A program made the position numbers and the translations under genes. Below the pieces are notes generated by a model that saw nothing but the letters and a program-made list of their open reading frames with translations, ran no database searches and was not told the origin of the DNA. This document shows positions 31,921-40,605 of a stretch of DNA of 64,000 bases, in pieces (the stretch's first letter is position 1; every line of letters starts with the position of its first letter). This stretch comes from Gaiellasilicea sp037720595 (GTDB lineage: Bacteria; Actinomycetota; Thermoleophilia; Gaiellales; Gaiellaceae): NCBI GenBank assembly GCA_037720595.1, contig JBBJLW010000001.1:1-64000 (forward strand). The letters run 5' to 3'.

Positions 31921-31993
31921 TGGAGCCAGCCGGGCTCGAACCGGCGACCTTCTGGCTGCCAGCCAGACGCTCTCCCAGCTGAGCTATGGCCCC
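31921..31993 (-). tRNA. tRNA-Ala (anticodon GGC)
   Basis: On the minus strand the acceptor GGGGCCA pairs with TGGCTCC, with discriminator A. The D arm is AGCTCAGCTGGGAGAGC. The anticodon stem TCTGG/CCAGA holds the loop CTGGCAG (anticodon GGC). The T arm is GGTTCGAGCC. CCA is not encoded. It lies upstream of, and on the same strand as, nothing within 80 bases; rsfS ends 19 bases away. Confidence 0.95.
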
Positions 31994-32012
31994 TGGGACT
32001 CGCGGATTGTAG

Positions 32013-32390
32013 CTAGGACGCGGCCGCTTCGAGCTCGACCGCGGGGACGTCGCCCCAGAGGTCTTCGAGCCGGTAGAACGCGCGCGTCTCGGGGGTGAAC
32101 ACATGGAGGACGACGTCGAGGTAGTCGGCGACGATCCATTCAGCCTCGCGGACGCCGTCGGTGGCGCGCGGAGTCAGCTTTGCGTCAGCCTTGAGCTGGG
32201 CATAGACCTCGTCGTAGATCGACTTCGTCTGCCGCGCGTTCCGGCCGGTCGCGAGCACGAAGAAATCCGTGTAGACGCACACGGGGCGCATGTCGAGGAT
32301 GACGATGTCGTCGGCCAGCTTCTCCGCGGCGGCAGCGGCGATCCGGCGTGCTTGTTCGAGAGAACTCAGAGCACTCAGTGTAGCCGCCAA
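32013..32390 (-). CDS. rsfS: Ribosomal silencing factor RsfS
   Basis: A 125-residue RsfS/Iojap protein that binds L14 on the large ribosomal subunit and blocks subunit joining during starvation. Signature: LADDIVILDMRPVCVYTDFF, VLATGRNARQTKSIYDEV and then EAEWIVADYLDVVLHVFTPETRAFYRLEDLW. The TTG start at 32390 lies one base after the nadD stop; the open frame above it runs inside nadD. The nadD-rsfS pairing is common in bacteria and supports the call. Confidence 0.93.
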   Translation of the reverse strand: MAATLSALSSLEQARRIAAAAAEKLADDIVILDMRPVCVYTDFFVLATGRNARQTKSIYDEVYAQLKADAKLTPRATDGVREAEWIVADYLDVVLHVFTPETRAFYRLEDLWGDVPAVELEAAAS

Positions 32391-32391
32391 A

Positions 32392-32949
32392 TCAGATGTG
32401 GCTGCCCCCGACGTAGAGGCCGCGCTCCGCGATGTAGTCGGCAACCGCAGGCTCGACTAGCCCGTCGAGCGGCTCCCCCTCCCGGACTCGCCTCCGGACA
32501 TCCGAGGAGGAGATCGAGTGCGGCTCCAAGTCGAAGAGCTCGATGCGCGGCTCGGGCTGGGGGCGCTCGTGGCCCGGCCGTGCGGCGACGCCGAGTCGCG
32601 CGAGCTCGAGTACACGCTCGGGGTTCTTCCACGTCCGGAACGCGGCCAGCTCATCGGCTCCGATCAGGAAGATCGGGTCGTCGTACCCGTACGCGTCGAG
32701 CGCGTCGACCGTGTACGGGTGCTGCTCGAGCGCAATCACCGCGCCGAGCTTTGCGAAGGTCAGACGCGCCAGCTCGAGCCGATCCACCGCCGGCGCGTCG
32801 GAGGGCTTGTGCGCTGCGTCGGCGACCACGGTCACGTGCAGCTCGTCGATGCCGAAGTGCTCGACGGCCGCGCGGGCAAGCGCGAGATGACCCAGATGCG
32901 GCGGATCGAAGCGCCCTCCGAAGATCCCGATGATCCGGCCTACCGCCAT
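32392..32949 (-). CDS. nadD: Nicotinate-nucleotide adenylyltransferase
   Basis: A 185-residue enzyme that makes deamido-NAD from nicotinate mononucleotide and ATP. The nucleotidyltransferase motif GIFGGRFDPPHLGHLALAR contains the HxGH site, and ISSSDVRRRVREG near the C-terminus is the ISSTxIR motif. Its ATG overlaps the obg stop by ten bases, and it runs into rsfS. Length is normal for the family. Confidence 0.95.
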   Translation of the reverse strand: MAVGRIIGIFGGRFDPPHLGHLALARAAVEHFGIDELHVTVVADAAHKPSDAPAVDRLELARLTFAKLGAVIALEQHPYTVDALDAYGYDDPIFLIGADELAAFRTWKNPERVLELARLGVAARPGHERPQPEPRIELFDLEPHSISSSDVRRRVREGEPLDGLVEPAVADYIAERGLYVGGSHI

Positions 32950-34133
32950 TCGAGGGTCTCGTCGCCGAGCTCGACCTCCTGGCCCTGGCGGACACCGGCC
33001 GCTTCGAGCGCGGCCTCGAGCTCCTCCCCCTGCGGCGCCTCGCCGATCACACGGAAGCCACGATCGGTGCGATAGATCCTGTAGGCGCGGCGGGCAGGCG
33101 GCTGGGGGCGGTACTCGAGGAACTCGACCAGCCCCGGCTCCTGTTCCTCCGCCACCTCCGGCACCGGAGGAATGGCCGTGAACAGCCAGCGCTTCAGGGC
33201 CTCGATCCCTTCGCCCGTCGCAGCCGACACGCGGTGGACACCGACTATCCGAGAGTCGTCGAGCTGAAAGCTCGGCGGTTCTCGGAGAAGATCCACCTTG
33301 TTGAGGACGATCGCCTGTGGCCGCTCGTCGAGACCGGCGCCGTAGAGCTCGAGCTCGCGGTCGATCGTGCGGAAGCGCTCCTCGATGTCGTCCTCGGAGG
33401 CGTCGATCACGTGGAGGAGCACGCGCGCGCGCTCCAGGTGGGCGAGGAACTCGTGGCCGAGGCCGATCCCCTCGCTCGCTCCCTCGATCAGGCCGGGGAC
33501 ATCGGCGACGGTCAGCTGCGCTCCGTCTGGCGAGTCGACGGTGCCGAGCACCGGCGCGAGCGTCGTGAACGGATACTCGGCCACCTTCGGCTTCGCGTTC
33601 GAGATCCGGCGCAGGAGCGAGGACTTGCCGGCGTTCGGGAGCCCGGCGAGAGCTGCGTCGGCGAGAAGCTTCAGATGCAGCTCGACCTCGGCCCGCTCGG
33701 GCGAGTCGCCCACCTCCGCGAAGCGAGGCGTCTGGCGGGTCGGAGTGGCGAAGCGCGAGTTGCCGCGGCCCCCGTTGCCGCCGCGAGCGAGCACGATCCT
33801 CGAGCCGGGCGTCTTCAGATCGGAGATCAGGTTGCCCTCCGGCGTCGAGGCCTGCGTACCGACCGGGACCTCGAGCACGATCGTGTCGCCGTCGGCGCCA
33901 TGCTTGCGGGACCCTCGACCGGGCTCGCCGCGGCCGGCCTTGAACTTGGTCTTCTGGCGAAACGCCGAGAGATCGCGGAGGTCCTTGTTCGCGACCAGGA
34001 TCACGTCGCCGCCGCGCCCGCCGTCACCGCCATCCGGCCCGCCGCGGGGCACGTGCTTCTCGCGCCGGAAGCTGAGGCCGCCGTCACCGCCCCGACCCGC
34101 CAGCACCTCGATGCGGGCGCGATCGTGAAACAT
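32940..34133 (-). CDS. obg: Obg/CgtA GTPase
   Basis: A 397-residue ribosome-associated GTPase. The glycine-rich Obg fold occupies residues 1-158 (GGDGGLSFRREKHVPRGGPDGG...). The G domain has P-loop GLPNAGKSS, switch region YPFTTLAPVLG, DVPGLIEGASEG and NKVD. The C-terminal ~70 residues (VEFLEYRPQPPARRAYRIYR...VIGEAPQGEELEAALEAAGV) form the OCT domain found in Gram-positive and actinobacterial Obg. It follows rpmA, the standard L21-L27-Obg order, and participates in 50S maturation. Confidence 0.97.
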   Translation of the reverse strand: MFHDRARIEVLAGRGGDGGLSFRREKHVPRGGPDGGDGGRGGDVILVANKDLRDLSAFRQKTKFKAGRGEPGRGSRKHGADGDTIVLEVPVGTQASTPEGNLISDLKTPGSRIVLARGGNGGRGNSRFATPTRQTPRFAEVGDSPERAEVELHLKLLADAALAGLPNAGKSSLLRRISNAKPKVAEYPFTTLAPVLGTVDSPDGAQLTVADVPGLIEGASEGIGLGHEFLAHLERARVLLHVIDASEDDIEERFRTIDRELELYGAGLDERPQAIVLNKVDLLREPPSFQLDDSRIVGVHRVSAATGEGIEALKRWLFTAIPPVPEVAEEQEPGLVEFLEYRPQPPARRAYRIYRTDRGFRVIGEAPQGEELEAALEAAGVRQGQEVELGDETLEWR

Positions 34134-34139
34134 AGGTGT

Positions 34140-34415
34140 CTAGCTCGGGTCGGGCGAGCCGTTTTCGGACGCGGCGACCGAGATGAAGCGTTTCTCGCCG
34201 CTCGTCCGGAACTCGACGGTGCCGGCATGCGTCGCGAAGATCGTGTGGTCGCGGCCGAGGCCGGTTCCGGGGCCTGGGCGGAAGCGCGTGCCCCGCTGGC
34301 GGACGATGATCCCGCCGGCCTTGATCTCCTGGCCGCCGAAGACCTTGACGCCGAGGCGCTGGGCATTCGAGTCGCGTCCGTTCCTGGAGGAGCCGAGACC
34401 CTTCTTGTGTGCCAT
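34140..34415 (-). CDS. rpmA: 50S ribosomal protein L27
   Basis: A 91-residue L27. The N-terminus is MAHKKGLGSSRNGRDSNAQR, without the cleaved leader of Firmicutes, so it reaches the peptidyl-transferase centre directly. Next comes LGVKVFGGQEIKAGGIIVRQ and the G-rich PGTGLGRDHTIFA. The stop codon of rplU overlaps its ATG by one base, and six bases separate it from obg. Confidence 0.98.
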   Translation of the reverse strand: MAHKKGLGSSRNGRDSNAQRLGVKVFGGQEIKAGGIIVRQRGTRFRPGPGTGLGRDHTIFATHAGTVEFRTSGEKRFISVAASENGSPDPS

Positions 34416-34957
34416 TAGTGATCTTCCTCCTTCGCTGCCAGCGAGGATTCGAGCGCCGCGAGCGCGCCCTTGCGGTCGGCGTTTGCCTGCTCGTACTCGA
34501 GCGCCGCCGCCAGCATCGGTCGGTTCCAGCCGGTCGACTGCTCCTTGATCTCGGCCACGGTGAGGCTCTCGTAGTCGGCCGGCATGCCCTTGACGCGCTC
34601 AGTTTCGGCGACCTGCGCTTCGACCTTGGCCGGCTCCGCCTTCTTGGGCTTCGAGCCGCCGATCGACTCGATCTGGATCTGCGAAAGGCTCGCGCGGAAG
34701 CCGGTGTGTTTCTTGTAGCCGTTCTTCGGGCGGTACTTGCCGATCCGGATCTTCTCGCCCTTCACGTCGGCGACGACGCGCGCCGTGACCGTGGCGCTCG
34801 GCGAGAGGTTCGGGCCGCCGTCGCCGCCACCCGTCAGGAGAACGGTCGGCTCGAACGTCTTTCCCTCACCGTGCGGGAGGCGGTCGACGAGCAGCCGCTC
34901 GCCCTCGTGGACGCGGTATTGCTTGCCGCCGACGGAGATGATTGCGTAAGAGGTCAT
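34415..34957 (-). CDS. rplU: 50S ribosomal protein L21 with C-terminal extension
   Basis: The first ~100 residues are a normal L21 (YAIISVGGKQYRVHEGE... GEKIRIGKYRPKNGYKKHTG FR). The protein continues for another ~78 residues: a Lys/Ala/Glu linker (SKPKKAEPAKVEAQVAETER) and then a small helical module (SLTVAEIKEQSTGWNRPML AAALEYEQA) that resembles a Rho_N/SAP-like nucleic-acid-binding motif. Standard L21 has about 103 residues. Such extensions occur in some actinobacteria; a function here (rRNA or mRNA binding) is inference. Confidence 0.95.
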   Translation of the reverse strand: MTSYAIISVGGKQYRVHEGERLLVDRLPHGEGKTFEPTVLLTGGGDGGPNLSPSATVTARVVADVKGEKIRIGKYRPKNGYKKHTGFRASLSQIQIESIGGSKPKKAEPAKVEAQVAETERVKGMPADYESLTVAEIKEQSTGWNRPMLAAALEYEQANADRKGALAALESSLAAKEEDH

Positions 34958-35011
34958 AGGCGTGCGAAACGCGGGCTGGCGCCCGCGAGCCGGTGGATTG
35001 TAGCGAATACG

Positions 35012-37867
35012 CTAGATCTCGTCGGCCCACTCGGACATCGGCACGTACTCATCCGAGGCGTGGTCGTCCGGTGCGGGCTCGGGCAGGGCCGGCTCTGCGC
35101 GCTCGCGGACCGGCTCGGGCTTCCCCACGGCGACGGCAATCGGCTGCTGCTCGTCGCGTAGCTCGTCGTGCAGGGGAGCGTCGCCGTTCTCACCTGCGAC
35201 GACGACGGGCTTCTTCTTCCGATTACGACCGCCTCGCGAGCCGCGCCGGGTCTTCTTCTTCGCCGGCTGCTCGCCGTCGCCGTCCGCCTCGGCCACCTCG
35301 GTTTCCTCGTCCGCCGATCTCTCGTCGACGGGAATCGTGGCCTGCGTCGGCCGCGAGCGCGGCTTCGGCTGGACCTCGCCGTCGAGATCGAAGCTCGGGA
35401 CGTGGATGCGCGGTGTCCGCGACTTCGGCGTGGCTGCGGCGGCCTCATCCTCCGCGCCGGGGTCGACGGGGGTCTCGTCGGCCTCGAGCGTAACGTCGGC
35501 AAGGCCCTCGACATCGGCGTCTGCGTCCGTAAGCAGCTTCTTCTTGCGGTTGCGCCCACCGCGCGAGCCGCGACGTGTCTTCTTCTTGGCAGGAGCCTCG
35601 TCGCCGTCCGCGGTCTGCCGCTCCTCGTCGGCCTCGACCTCGGCGTCCGGCTCGACCGCGTCGGCCTCGAGCTCGTCGTCCGTTGTCTCCTCGAGCTCCT
35701 CGGCCTCCACGGCGTCCACGGCGCTCCTCCGGGCTCGGCCGGGCGCGCGGGTCGGCTTCTCCGCCTCGCTCTCGAAGGTGATCGCATCCGGAGCGGCGAC
35801 GTCGCCGGCGAGCAGCGTCGCGTACGCCGAGCCGTCGAGCACTCGCTCGATCCGGACTCTGGCTTTCTTGCCGACGAGCTTCGCGGCGTCGCCGACGATC
35901 ACGTCGAGGCCGTCCAGCTTTCCGGCGGCTGCGTGCGCGTCGTGCAGGCCGAGCTCGACAAGCTTGAGCTCGACCTCCGAGCCTTCCGATACCGGCGACT
36001 GCGGCTGAAGATCGGTGAGCTTTCCCTCCGCGAGCACCGCCAGGTGATCCGCGTGCGCTCCCTCCTTGGGCACGAAGAAGAAGCGCTTCTTCGACGCGGC
36101 CTCGATCTCGGTGAGGCGGTTGGCGCCTGGGCCGATGAGCAACGCCGCCGTCCGCGCGCTGACCTCGACGCGGAAAGCCTGGGCTCGCGAGCCGGCGGCG
36201 AGCACGCGCAGGCGCCGCTCGACCTCCATCGCGGCCGTCGCCTCCGAGACGACGATTCCGTCGCCGGCACAGGTCGGGCACTTCTTGGTCAGGATCTCGC
36301 GCGGACCGTCGGTGACGTTCTGGCGCGTCATCTCGACCAGGCCGAGCGGCGAGATCTCGACCACGAACGTCTTGGTGCGGTCCTCGTCGAGCGCCTTGCG
36401 CAGCGTCTTGAGGACCGCGTCCCGGTTCCGCCCTCGGGCCATGTCGATGAAGTCGATGACGATGATCCCGCCGATGTCGCGCAGGCGGAGCTGGCGAACG
36501 ACCTCCTTGACGGCCTCGAGGTTGTTCTTCGTGATCGTGTCCTCGAGCCGCGCACCGGAACTCTTCGAGCGCGAGCCGACGAAGCGGCCTGTGTTGACGT
36601 CGATCACCGTGAACGCCTCTGCGTAGTCGAACACGAGGTAGCCGCCAGATGGGAGGTCCACTCGCCTCGAGAGCGTGGAGCGGATCTCGGCGTCGACGCC
36701 CGTACCTTCGAAGAGCGGGGTCTTCTCCTTGTAGCGATGCACCCGTTCGAGCATGTGCGGCGAGGTCTTCTTCAAGTAGCCGACGATCCGCTTGAAGGTG
36801 CGCTCGTGGTCGATCTGGGCGCTCTCGAAGTCGCCAGCGAAGAGATCGCGGACGATCCGCAACGGCAGCTCGGCCTCTTGGTACACGAGCGCTGGCGCCT
36901 TCGAGTCCTTGGCCTTGGCCTGGATCGTCTTCCAGAGCCGCTGGAGGAAGACGAGATCGCGCTCGATGTCCTCGGCGGAGGCTCCTTCGGCTGCGGTGCG
37001 GACGATGACGCCGCCCTCCTTGGCGTCGAGCCCCTTGATGATCTCCTTCAGTCGCGCGCGCTCGGTGTCGTCGAGCCGGCGCGAGACGCCGAGGCCCTCG
37101 CCCTGCGGGACGAAGACGAGGAAGCGACCGGGGAGCGAGATCTCGGTCGTCAGGCGCGCGCCTTTCGTCTTCATCGGGTCCTTCACCGCCTGGACGAGGA
37201 TCTCCTGGCCGCGGGCGATCAGGTCGGTGATCTTCTTGCCGTGCCGCTTGCCCTCGAGCTCCGGCACGACGATCTCGTCGACGTAGAGGAAGCCGTTCTT
37301 CTCGAGGCCGATCTCGACGAACGCCGCCTCCATCCCGGGTAGGACGTTGTCGACCGTGCCGAGATAGATGTTGCCGGCGATCGAGCGCTTGTCGGGCCGC
37401 TCGAGATAGACCTCGGCGACGCGGTCGTCTTCGAGGATCGCGACGCGCTGCTCGCCGACGTCGACCGAGATCAGGAGCTCGCGCTTTGCCTTCGGGAGTG
37501 GGGCCCGCTTCTGAGGCACGCGCCGGCGATTGCCCTGCTGGTTGGCCCGGCGCTCCTGCCGCTGGCTGCGTTCGCTCGGCTGGCTCCGTTGCGTGTGCGG
37601 CTTGCGCTCGCGTTGCGGCTGCTCGGCCTGCTCAGGCCGCTCGGGAGCGCTGTGCTCACCGAGGGTCGCTGCGCCGGGCTTCTTGCGCCCGCGTCCGCCA
37701 CGGGTACCACGGCGGCGCTTGCGTGCTGCGTCGATTCCGGCCTCGGTGTCGGCCGGGGGTGAATCGGTGGCTACCGCCTCAGGCGGGGCCTCTTCGGTTG
37801 GGGCAGGGGCGGCTGCCGCCGCCTGCTGCTCGTCCTGCTTGCGCTTGCGTCGAAACCAGGGTGACAA
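35012..37867 (-). CDS. rne: Ribonuclease E/G
   Basis: A 951-residue endoribonuclease for rRNA processing and mRNA decay. The N-terminal ~150 residues are Ala/Pro/Glu-rich with basic patches. The S1 domain (about 150-260, LISVDVGEQRVAILEDDRVA), the RNase-E/G catalytic core (FTVIDVNTGRFVGSRS; IIVIDFIDMARGRNRD; VVEISPLGLVEMTRQ) and the zinc-link C530-P-T-C533 follow. The C-terminal third is acidic, with two near-identical basic blocks (KKKTRRGSRGGRNRKKK), likely RNA-binding. It starts at TTG 37867, preceded by AGGAG. It is upstream of rplU-rpmA-obg. Confidence 0.95.
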   Translation of the reverse strand: MSPWFRRKRKQDEQQAAAAAPAPTEEAPPEAVATDSPPADTEAGIDAARKRRRGTRGGRGRKKPGAATLGEHSAPERPEQAEQPQRERKPHTQRSQPSERSQRQERRANQQGNRRRVPQKRAPLPKAKRELLISVDVGEQRVAILEDDRVAEVYLERPDKRSIAGNIYLGTVDNVLPGMEAAFVEIGLEKNGFLYVDEIVVPELEGKRHGKKITDLIARGQEILVQAVKDPMKTKGARLTTEISLPGRFLVFVPQGEGLGVSRRLDDTERARLKEIIKGLDAKEGGVIVRTAAEGASAEDIERDLVFLQRLWKTIQAKAKDSKAPALVYQEAELPLRIVRDLFAGDFESAQIDHERTFKRIVGYLKKTSPHMLERVHRYKEKTPLFEGTGVDAEIRSTLSRRVDLPSGGYLVFDYAEAFTVIDVNTGRFVGSRSKSSGARLEDTITKNNLEAVKEVVRQLRLRDIGGIIVIDFIDMARGRNRDAVLKTLRKALDEDRTKTFVVEISPLGLVEMTRQNVTDGPREILTKKCPTCAGDGIVVSEATAAMEVERRLRVLAAGSRAQAFRVEVSARTAALLIGPGANRLTEIEAASKKRFFFVPKEGAHADHLAVLAEGKLTDLQPQSPVSEGSEVELKLVELGLHDAHAAAGKLDGLDVIVGDAAKLVGKKARVRIERVLDGSAYATLLAGDVAAPDAITFESEAEKPTRAPGRARRSAVDAVEAEELEETTDDELEADAVEPDAEVEADEERQTADGDEAPAKKKTRRGSRGGRNRKKKLLTDADADVEGLADVTLEADETPVDPGAEDEAAAATPKSRTPRIHVPSFDLDGEVQPKPRSRPTQATIPVDERSADEETEVAEADGDGEQPAKKKTRRGSRGGRNRKKKPVVVAGENGDAPLHDELRDEQQPIAVAVGKPEPVRERAEPALPEPAPDDHASDEYVPMSEWADEI

Positions 37868-37901
37868 ATGCTTCTCCTAGGGTGGGCGCGCGCAAAGACA
37901 C

Positions 37902-37917
37902 GGCCGCGGATGCGGCC
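37902..37917 (-). promoter_or_regulatory. Hairpin in the 5' leader of rne
   Basis: GGCCGC and GCGGCC pair perfectly around a GGAT loop, 34 bases upstream of the rne start. RNase E levels are autoregulated through the 5' UTR in E. coli; a similar role here is a guess based only on position. Confidence 0.25.
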
Positions 37918-38007
37918 GGTCGCGCGCTGCGAGTGATGAAAAACGTGGGCATGGCCTGCGAACAGGCTAGCAGTCGCGCCTGACGTGGCCCGGCTGGGAA
38001 AGCCGAC

Positions 38008-38232
38008 CTATGCGGCGGCAGGGCGCAGCCTGGCTCGGCGGGCGCCAACGGCGCGGAGGCGTTGCGAGAGCCTGGCGTGGGCCCACGGCTCGACTTCGGC
38101 GTAGCGTTTCTCGTTCTGGCCACGGGTCGCCTCGAGGTACTCGAACCAGGCGTCGGCTTCCTCGATCAGCAACAGCTCTTCTGCGTGCTCCCCCGCTGTC
38201 GTGTGATTGCCCGTCGTCTCGATGCCTGCCAT
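38008..38232 (-). CDS. Small hypothetical protein
   Basis: A 74-residue protein with an acidic helical first half (EHAEELLLIEEADAWFEYLEATRG) and a basic end (SQRLRAVGARRARLRPAAA). The ATG at 38232 has a very strong Shine-Dalgarno (GGAGGGAGGG) upstream. No domain is recognised. It precedes rne on the same strand. Confidence 0.6.
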   Translation of the reverse strand: MAGIETTGNHTTAGEHAEELLLIEEADAWFEYLEATRGQNEKRYAEVEPWAHARLSQRLRAVGARRARLRPAAA

Positions 38233-38418
38233 GTGCGCCCTCCCTCCGGGTCGGTGGGATCGACTCTAGGACCCCGGCCGGACAGCACCGGCCGTACGGC
38301 ACTGGCCCGCGCGCCCCGGACGTGGCCGATCAGACCAGGGCCGAAAGGGACACGGCCAGGGGCTGGCCCCGGACGTGGCTCGAGTCGGCGGTGGCGAGCG
38401 AGGGCTCGGCGAGGGCTT

Positions 38419-39813
38419 CTACCGACCGCGTCTCGCAGGGCTCTGCGCATCGAGCCGGCAACGAGCTAAATCATCGGACGGAATGACGATCGCGACATCC
38501 GCGCCGCCGCCGTCGCGATTCGCGGCGTGGGCCGAACCGCCGTGGGCCGCGGCGATCACCTCGACGATCGCGAGACCGAGCCCGGCGCCGGCCGCGGGAC
38601 GCGCGTCGTCGGCCCTGCCGAAACGCTCGAAGGCGCGCGGCAGGAACTCGGAAGGGAAACCGGGCCCGTCGTCCTCGACGTGCAGCTCGACGCTCTCCGC
38701 CTGCTCGCGCGCGAGCACGCGCACCGAGCCATCCCCGTGCCGGAAGGCGTTCTCGACGAGATTGCCGAGCGCCTGCTCGAGCCGGAGCCGGTCTGCGGAG
38801 ATCGAAAGCGACGCCGGCGCCTGGACTTGGATCGTCCGACCGGCGTGCTCGGCGCGGCTCCGGAAACGACGCGCAACGGTGGCGAAGAGATCGGCGACCG
38901 ACACGGTTGCGCGTAAGAGCTGGAGGTGACCCGCGTCCGACCGAGCGAGCACGAGCAGATCGTCCGCAAGCTGCGCAAGTCGATCCGTCTCCTCGGCGGC
39001 CGAGCGGAGCACCTGCTCGAGCTCTGCCTGCGACCGCGGCCGGCCGGATGCCAGCTCGAGTTCCGCCTTGAGCAGCGCCAGCGGAGTTCGCAGCTCGTGG
39101 CTCGCCTCGGCGACGAAGCTTCGCTCCCGCTCGAGCGCGCTCTCGAGCCGGCCGAGCATCGCGTTCAGGGTCTCGCCGAGCCGCGAAACCTCGTCCTTCG
39201 TGGGTGAAAGAGAAAGCCGTCGACCCGGCTCGGCCGCAGAGATCGCCGCCGCCTCCGCGCGCATCGATTCGACCGGGAGCAGAGCCGCGGTTGCGAGCCC
39301 GTAGCCGAGGAGTGCCGCGAGCAGAAGCGCTACGGGCTCGACGAGCGCAAGCTCGCCCAGCAGCCCCGCCAGCGCCTCGTTGCGATCGGCCAGGGAGGCG
39401 CCGACGACGAGCACCTCATCGCCGACCGGCGTTGCCAGCAGGCGGGCGCTGCCGTCGATCCCGCGCACCGACTCGCGCTCCACGAAGATCGGTCCGGCGC
39501 GCACACGTTCAAGCTCGGCGGACGAGAGCACCGGCTCGAGACCGACTCCCGGCGTTGCAGCGCGAGCCGCACCCGGGCCGGCGAGCACCTGGATGAAGCG
39601 ATCCTCCTCGTCGAAGGCTCCCGACAGGCGAAGCTCGCCCTGTGCGAGCAGGGGCACGAGCTCGTCCGCGCGCGCCTCCAGTGCATCCTCGACGGTCTCG
39701 TCGAGCGTGGCGGCGAGCCGGAAATAGAGGAAGACGCTCGTCGCCGCGAGGAGCAGCGCCATCGCCAGGGTGAACCCAAGCGTCAGCCGCAGGCGAATCG
39801 GCAGCCGCCTCAT
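38419..39813 (-). CDS. Two-component sensor histidine kinase
   Basis: A 464-residue membrane kinase. The first membrane helix is at about 10-30 (LTLGFTLAMALLLAATSVFL), followed by an extracytoplasmic sensor to ~160, a second helix (LVEPVALLLAALLGYGLATA), HAMP (~185-235), the phosphoacceptor His239 in ASHELRTPLALLKAELELAS, and a HATPase domain with N-box NLVENAFRHGDGS, DDGPGFP and GAGLGLAIVEVIAAAHGG. Its ATG overlaps the response-regulator stop (ATGA), and the two form an OmpR/PhoB-type pair. The adjacent PepSY gene suggests an envelope or metal stimulus, as for similar systems, but the signal is unknown. Confidence 0.93.
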   Translation of the reverse strand: MRRLPIRLRLTLGFTLAMALLLAATSVFLYFRLAATLDETVEDALEARADELVPLLAQGELRLSGAFDEEDRFIQVLAGPGAARAATPGVGLEPVLSSAELERVRAGPIFVERESVRGIDGSARLLATPVGDEVLVVGASLADRNEALAGLLGELALVEPVALLLAALLGYGLATAALLPVESMRAEAAAISAAEPGRRLSLSPTKDEVSRLGETLNAMLGRLESALERERSFVAEASHELRTPLALLKAELELASGRPRSQAELEQVLRSAAEETDRLAQLADDLLVLARSDAGHLQLLRATVSVADLFATVARRFRSRAEHAGRTIQVQAPASLSISADRLRLEQALGNLVENAFRHGDGSVRVLAREQAESVELHVEDDGPGFPSEFLPRAFERFGRADDARPAAGAGLGLAIVEVIAAAHGGSAHAANRDGGGADVAIVIPSDDLARCRLDAQSPARRGR

Positions 39814-40478
39814 CGCCGCAGCCGGTAGCCCGCACCGCGAACCGTCTCGAGCGAGCTCTCCCCGTAGGGCCGATCGATCTTCTCGCGCAGGTAGCGGACG
39901 TAGACATCGACGACGTTGGAGCGGTTCTCGTAGCTGTAGTCCCACGCGTGCTCGAGGAGATCGAAGCGAGAGAGCACCTGACCCGGGCGCCGCATGAAGG
40001 TCTCGAGCAGCGCGAACTCCTTCGTCGAGAGCGAGACCTCGTCGGTTCCGCGCCAGACCTGCCGCGTCGAGGGATCGAGCCGGAGCGTGCCGACCTCGAG
40101 CACCGGCGGGCGCTCGACCGGGCCGCGGCGACGGAGAGCGCGGAGCCGCGCGTGGAGCTCGGCAAAGGAGAACGGCTTCGTCAGATAGTCGTCGGCGCCG
40201 GCGTCGAGCCCCTCGACCCGATCTTCGACTGCGTCCCGCGCCGTCAGCATCAGGACGGGCGACCAGACCTCGCTGCGACGCAGCCGCCGGCACACCTCGA
40301 AGCCGTCGATCCCCGGCAGCATCACGTCGAGCAGAATCGCGTCGTAGTCGGTGGCGCCGGCCATCCAGAGAGCGTCGTCGCCGTTCGCCGCGATGTCCGC
40401 GGCGTGGCCTTCCTCGACGAGCCCGCGCCGCAAGAGGGCGGCCAGCTTGACGTCGTCCTCCACGATCAGCGCCCGCAT
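39810..40478 (-). CDS. OmpR/PhoB-family response regulator
   Basis: A 222-residue regulator with an N-terminal receiver (acidic pocket E7/D8/D9, phosphoacceptor Asp51 in ILLDVMLPG, Thr and Lys in LTARD and YLTKPFS) and a C-terminal winged-helix DNA-binding domain (LDPSTRQVWRGTDEVSLSTKEF, YENRSNVVDVYVRYLREKID, VRGAGYRL). ATG 40478 is chosen because the motif RALIVEDD must sit at the N-terminus. It is coupled to the downstream kinase gene. Confidence 0.95.
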   Translation of the reverse strand: MRALIVEDDVKLAALLRRGLVEEGHAADIAANGDDALWMAGATDYDAILLDVMLPGIDGFEVCRRLRRSEVWSPVLMLTARDAVEDRVEGLDAGADDYLTKPFSFAELHARLRALRRRGPVERPPVLEVGTLRLDPSTRQVWRGTDEVSLSTKEFALLETFMRRPGQVLSRFDLLEHAWDYSYENRSNVVDVYVRYLREKIDRPYGESSLETVRGAGYRLRR

Positions 40479-40551
40479 GGGCTGATTCTCGCGGCTGCAG
40501 ATGAGAGCCCGGTGAGAGACCTCGTCTCTGGCCCGTCTCGGGCACCGCGCC

Positions 40552-40583
40552 AAAAAGGCGAAGGGCGAGGCGCGCGCTTCGCC
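40552..40583 (-). terminator. Intrinsic terminator after the PepSY gene
   Basis: On the minus strand GGCGAAG (40583-40577) pairs with CTTCGCC (40563-40557), followed directly by TTTTT (40556-40552). This is the clearest rho-independent terminator in the window, with stem and T-run. It separates the PepSY gene from the two-component genes. Confidence 0.75.
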
Positions 40584-40605
40584 CCGCCCCGAAACTCGAG
40601 TGTCC

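Noticed and set aside
35168..37342. Very long open frame (about 724 codons) antisense to rne
   Set aside because: GC-rich codon bias keeps the opposite frame open; composition is unlike a protein and the sense product is a clear RNase E/G.
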